Positions 62,939 to 64,000 of a stretch of DNA of 64,000 nt are shown here, one piece after another. This DNA is from an uncultured Acetatifactor sp. (GTDB lineage: Bacteria > Bacillota > Clostridia > Lachnospirales > Lachnospiraceae): positions 94,382-158,381 of the forward strand of contig CAKRZO010000007.1 of the NCBI GenBank assembly GCA_934433135.1, written 5' to 3'. The notes below the pieces were generated by a model that worked only from the letters and a program-made list of their open reading frames with translations, ran no database searches and was not told where the DNA came from. The position numbers and the translations under genes are program-made. How positions within the stretch are numbered: position 1 is the first letter of the stretch; each line of letters starts with the position of its first letter.

Positions 62939-63541
62939 TTACAGAACTTTCAAAAGCTGAACTAATGTATGCGCTTCCATCGTACCGGATTTAATTTCCT
63001 TGGTATCAAAACGCTTAAATCCATTCTTACCTTCATAAAAATGAATCAGCTTCTCTTCGTTTTCAGCTTCAAGAAAAACTACCATACCGCCAGCCATGTA
63101 CTGTAATTCCTTAATTTTTTCGATTGCAAGTCCAAGCAACTGCTCACCACTTATTTTTTTATTTGCACCATCCTTAAAATTTTTTCCAAGCTGTGCAATC
63201 AGATAAGCAGATAAGGAATAATTACCATTTTCTTCGTCCTGCTCACTTACTCTTGCAATTTTCTTTTTTACAGTATTACTAAAACGGTCTCCGTTAACAG
63301 TAATCGGCTTAATCGTAATTGTAAAATACCCTATAATCTGCCCTTCTTCCGGTGTAAGAACGATATATGTAACGGATTGATTCTTCTTTGTAAAATTGAT
63401 TGACTGCTCAAGAAGAAATCTCTCTACATCTGAGTTTCTATCACAAGAAAAAGCGGAGAAAACCTGTTGAAGCAAGTCTTCTCCACTTTGACCTTGTCTC
63501 AGATATTCCCTAATATTCAATATTAAAAAATCATCATGCAT
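62939..63541 (-). CDS. GNAT-fold acetyltransferase, candidate toxin
   Basis: 200 residues. The GNAT core is visible from about residue 55: VTYIVLTPEEGQIIGYFTITIKPI (strands 2-4), SAYLIAQLGKNFKDGANKKISGEQLLGLAIEKIKEL (acyl-CoA binding region, degenerate relative to the Q/RxxGxG/A motif), then VFLEAENEEKLIHFYEGKNGFKRF (strand 5 to helix 4). In operons with small antitoxin-like proteins such GNATs often acetylate aminoacyl-tRNA. The start overlaps the upstream gene by 8 bases, which is typical of toxin-antitoxin pairs. An ordinary acetyltransferase remains possible. Confidence 0.8.
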   Translation of the reverse strand: MHDDFLILNIREYLRQGQSGEDLLQQVFSAFSCDRNSDVERFLLEQSINFTKKNQSVTYIVLTPEEGQIIGYFTITIKPITVNGDRFSNTVKKKIARVSEQDEENGNYSLSAYLIAQLGKNFKDGANKKISGEQLLGLAIEKIKELQYMAGGMVVFLEAENEEKLIHFYEGKNGFKRFDTKEIKSGTMEAHTLVQLLKVL

Positions 63542-63731
63542 TTTGTCTCTTCCACTTCTCCATTAATCTTTTGATTTCATCAGGATCACGCAGTTCTCTA
63601 TATTTGACTGAAGTAGTGCTCTGTGGCCTTGTAAGAGACTCCTGATAAGATTCTTCAATTGCATTAGCAAACATCTCAACCTGTTTTGCACCTGAAACAA
63701 CAAAATTCTTTGTGATACTTGAAGTTGCCAT
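63534..63731 (-). CDS. Small antitoxin-like protein, first gene of GNAT operon
   Basis: 65 residues starting MATSSITKNFVVSGAKQVEM, ending ELRDPDEIKRLMEKWKRQNA. The first 17 residues could form a beta-strand of a DNA-binding or swapped fold, and the C-terminal helix could cover the toxin. The ATG chosen has AAGGAGG six or so bases upstream; the longer frame adds the ribosome site. It is translationally coupled to the acetyltransferase. The inverted repeat in the promoter is where a self-regulating antitoxin would bind. Confidence 0.75.
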   Translation of the reverse strand: MATSSITKNFVVSGAKQVEMFANAIEESYQESLTRPQSTTSVKYRELRDPDEIKRLMEKWKRQNA

Positions 63732-63788
63732 ATCTAACACCTCCTTCAATAGTATGGCTAATTATTCATTACACAATCCTACACTTAT

Positions 63789-63824
63789 ATTTTATTCGAA
63801 AATCTATTTTTTTGCAATAGATTT
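63789..63824 (-). promoter_or_regulatory. Promoter and inverted repeat of the GNAT operon
   Basis: -35 TTGCAA (63812-63817), a 17-bp spacer, and -10 TAAAAT (63789-63794). A 9-bp inverted repeat AAATCTATT/AATAGATTT (arms at 63800-63808 and 63816-63824) spans the -35 box. Confidence 0.7.
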
Positions 63825-63874
63825 CAGCTGAATATATTGTAAACCTTAAATGAAAAATTAAATTCCACTTCATG

Positions 63875-63943
63875 TTAGAATGGGGATGCGGCCGCACCAA
63901 CAATCAGTTCTTTAAAGGCTTCTTTATCATGATGCAAATTCAT
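63875..63943 (-). pseudogene. AbiEii-like N-terminal remnant
   Basis: 22 codons beginning MNLHHDKEAFKELIVGAAAS, ending at a stop just after. The opening resembles the start of AbiEii-type nucleotidyltransferase toxins (from memory of the family), but the frame ends where the enzyme should begin, so it is a stump. A GGGGGATG site precedes it. It overlaps the gene upstream by 17 bases, as AbiEi/AbiEii pairs often do. Confidence 0.4.
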
Positions 63944-64000
63944 AAATCATCCCCCATTCAATCATTTTTTTTGCAGTTGCACCGGTAAGAACGGATGATA
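63927..64000 (-). CDS. C-terminus of an upstream gene, possibly AbiEi-like antitoxin (partial)
   Basis: The last 23-24 codons of a frame that enters from the right edge read SSVLTGATAKKMIEWGMIYE, then FAS and stop. Too short to assign. Order and overlap with the next frame suggest the AbiEi half of an abortive-infection pair. Confidence 0.35.
   Translation of the reverse strand, partial: SSVLTGATAKKMIEWGMIYEFAS

Noticed and set aside
62577..62960. 127-codon plus-strand frame across the GNAT operon end
   Set aside because: Runs through the operon terminator and the antisense of a small gene with a good ribosome site.
1..64000. CRISPR arrays, tRNA or rRNA genes
   Set aside because: None seen; the only regular repeat array is the 17-bp tandem tract, which has no spacers.

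Overview
The window looks like chromosomal DNA of a spore-forming, Gram-positive anaerobe of the class Clostridia, most probably Lachnospiraceae. This is an inference from protein style and content: a GerW-type spore protein, the asp23-fakA-recG-degV neighbourhood, a ZapA/RuvAB block, YesM/YesN two-component proteins with an LplBC-type ABC importer, and strong AAGGAGG ribosome binding sites. Nearly all genes lie on the minus strand. I saw no rRNA, tRNA, CRISPR array or insertion sequence.

Layout. 0-9.5 kb: topoisomerase IV (parC cut by the window edge, parE), DegV, RecG, FakA and Asp23. 9.6-12.6 kb: rpmB on the plus strand, a 47-residue membrane protein, a 17-bp tandem repeat, a gerW/DUF2953/NUDIX cluster, then a palindrome-rich mobile-like repeat. 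12.6-18.5 kb: U32 peptidase, zapA, ruvB, ruvA and a MATE exporter. 18.8-28.8 kb: branched-chain amino acid synthesis (leuDC; ilvB, two small subunits, ilvC), interrupted by an OmpR-type two-component system and a sodium:solute symporter. 29-31 kb: small membrane and lipoprotein genes. 31-38.7 kb: a Suv3-like helicase, an ACT protein, and two phenylacetate-CoA ligases flanking iorBA. 38.8-41.8 kb: folT under a tetrahydrofolate riboswitch, a second MATE exporter and a BlaI-type repressor.

42-46.4 kb is scarred. A YesN-like response regulator carries a frameshift and is fused in frame to the C-terminal three quarters of a tryptophanase. A GH32 fructosidase follows, and then the last 41 codons of a PfkB-type sugar kinase. 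Genes are cut at both ends of this roughly 3.2 kb block, so it is either an illegitimate insertion or an assembly chimera.

46.4-62.5 kb is a plant-polysaccharide utilisation locus, probably for pectin side chains: a GH106-like enzyme, YesM/YesN, a solute-binding protein and two permeases, GH51, GH127, GH28 and an EamA transporter. Three promoters in it share one exact architecture: two ACACAAAA-type octamers 20 bp apart (start to start), then 30 bp, then the -10 box. I propose this as the operator of the local YesN regulator.

62.6-64 kb holds a candidate three-gene GNAT toxin-antitoxin operon with two antitoxin-like paralogues, its own promoter with an inverted repeat and a terminator, next to what looks like a remnant of an AbiE system.
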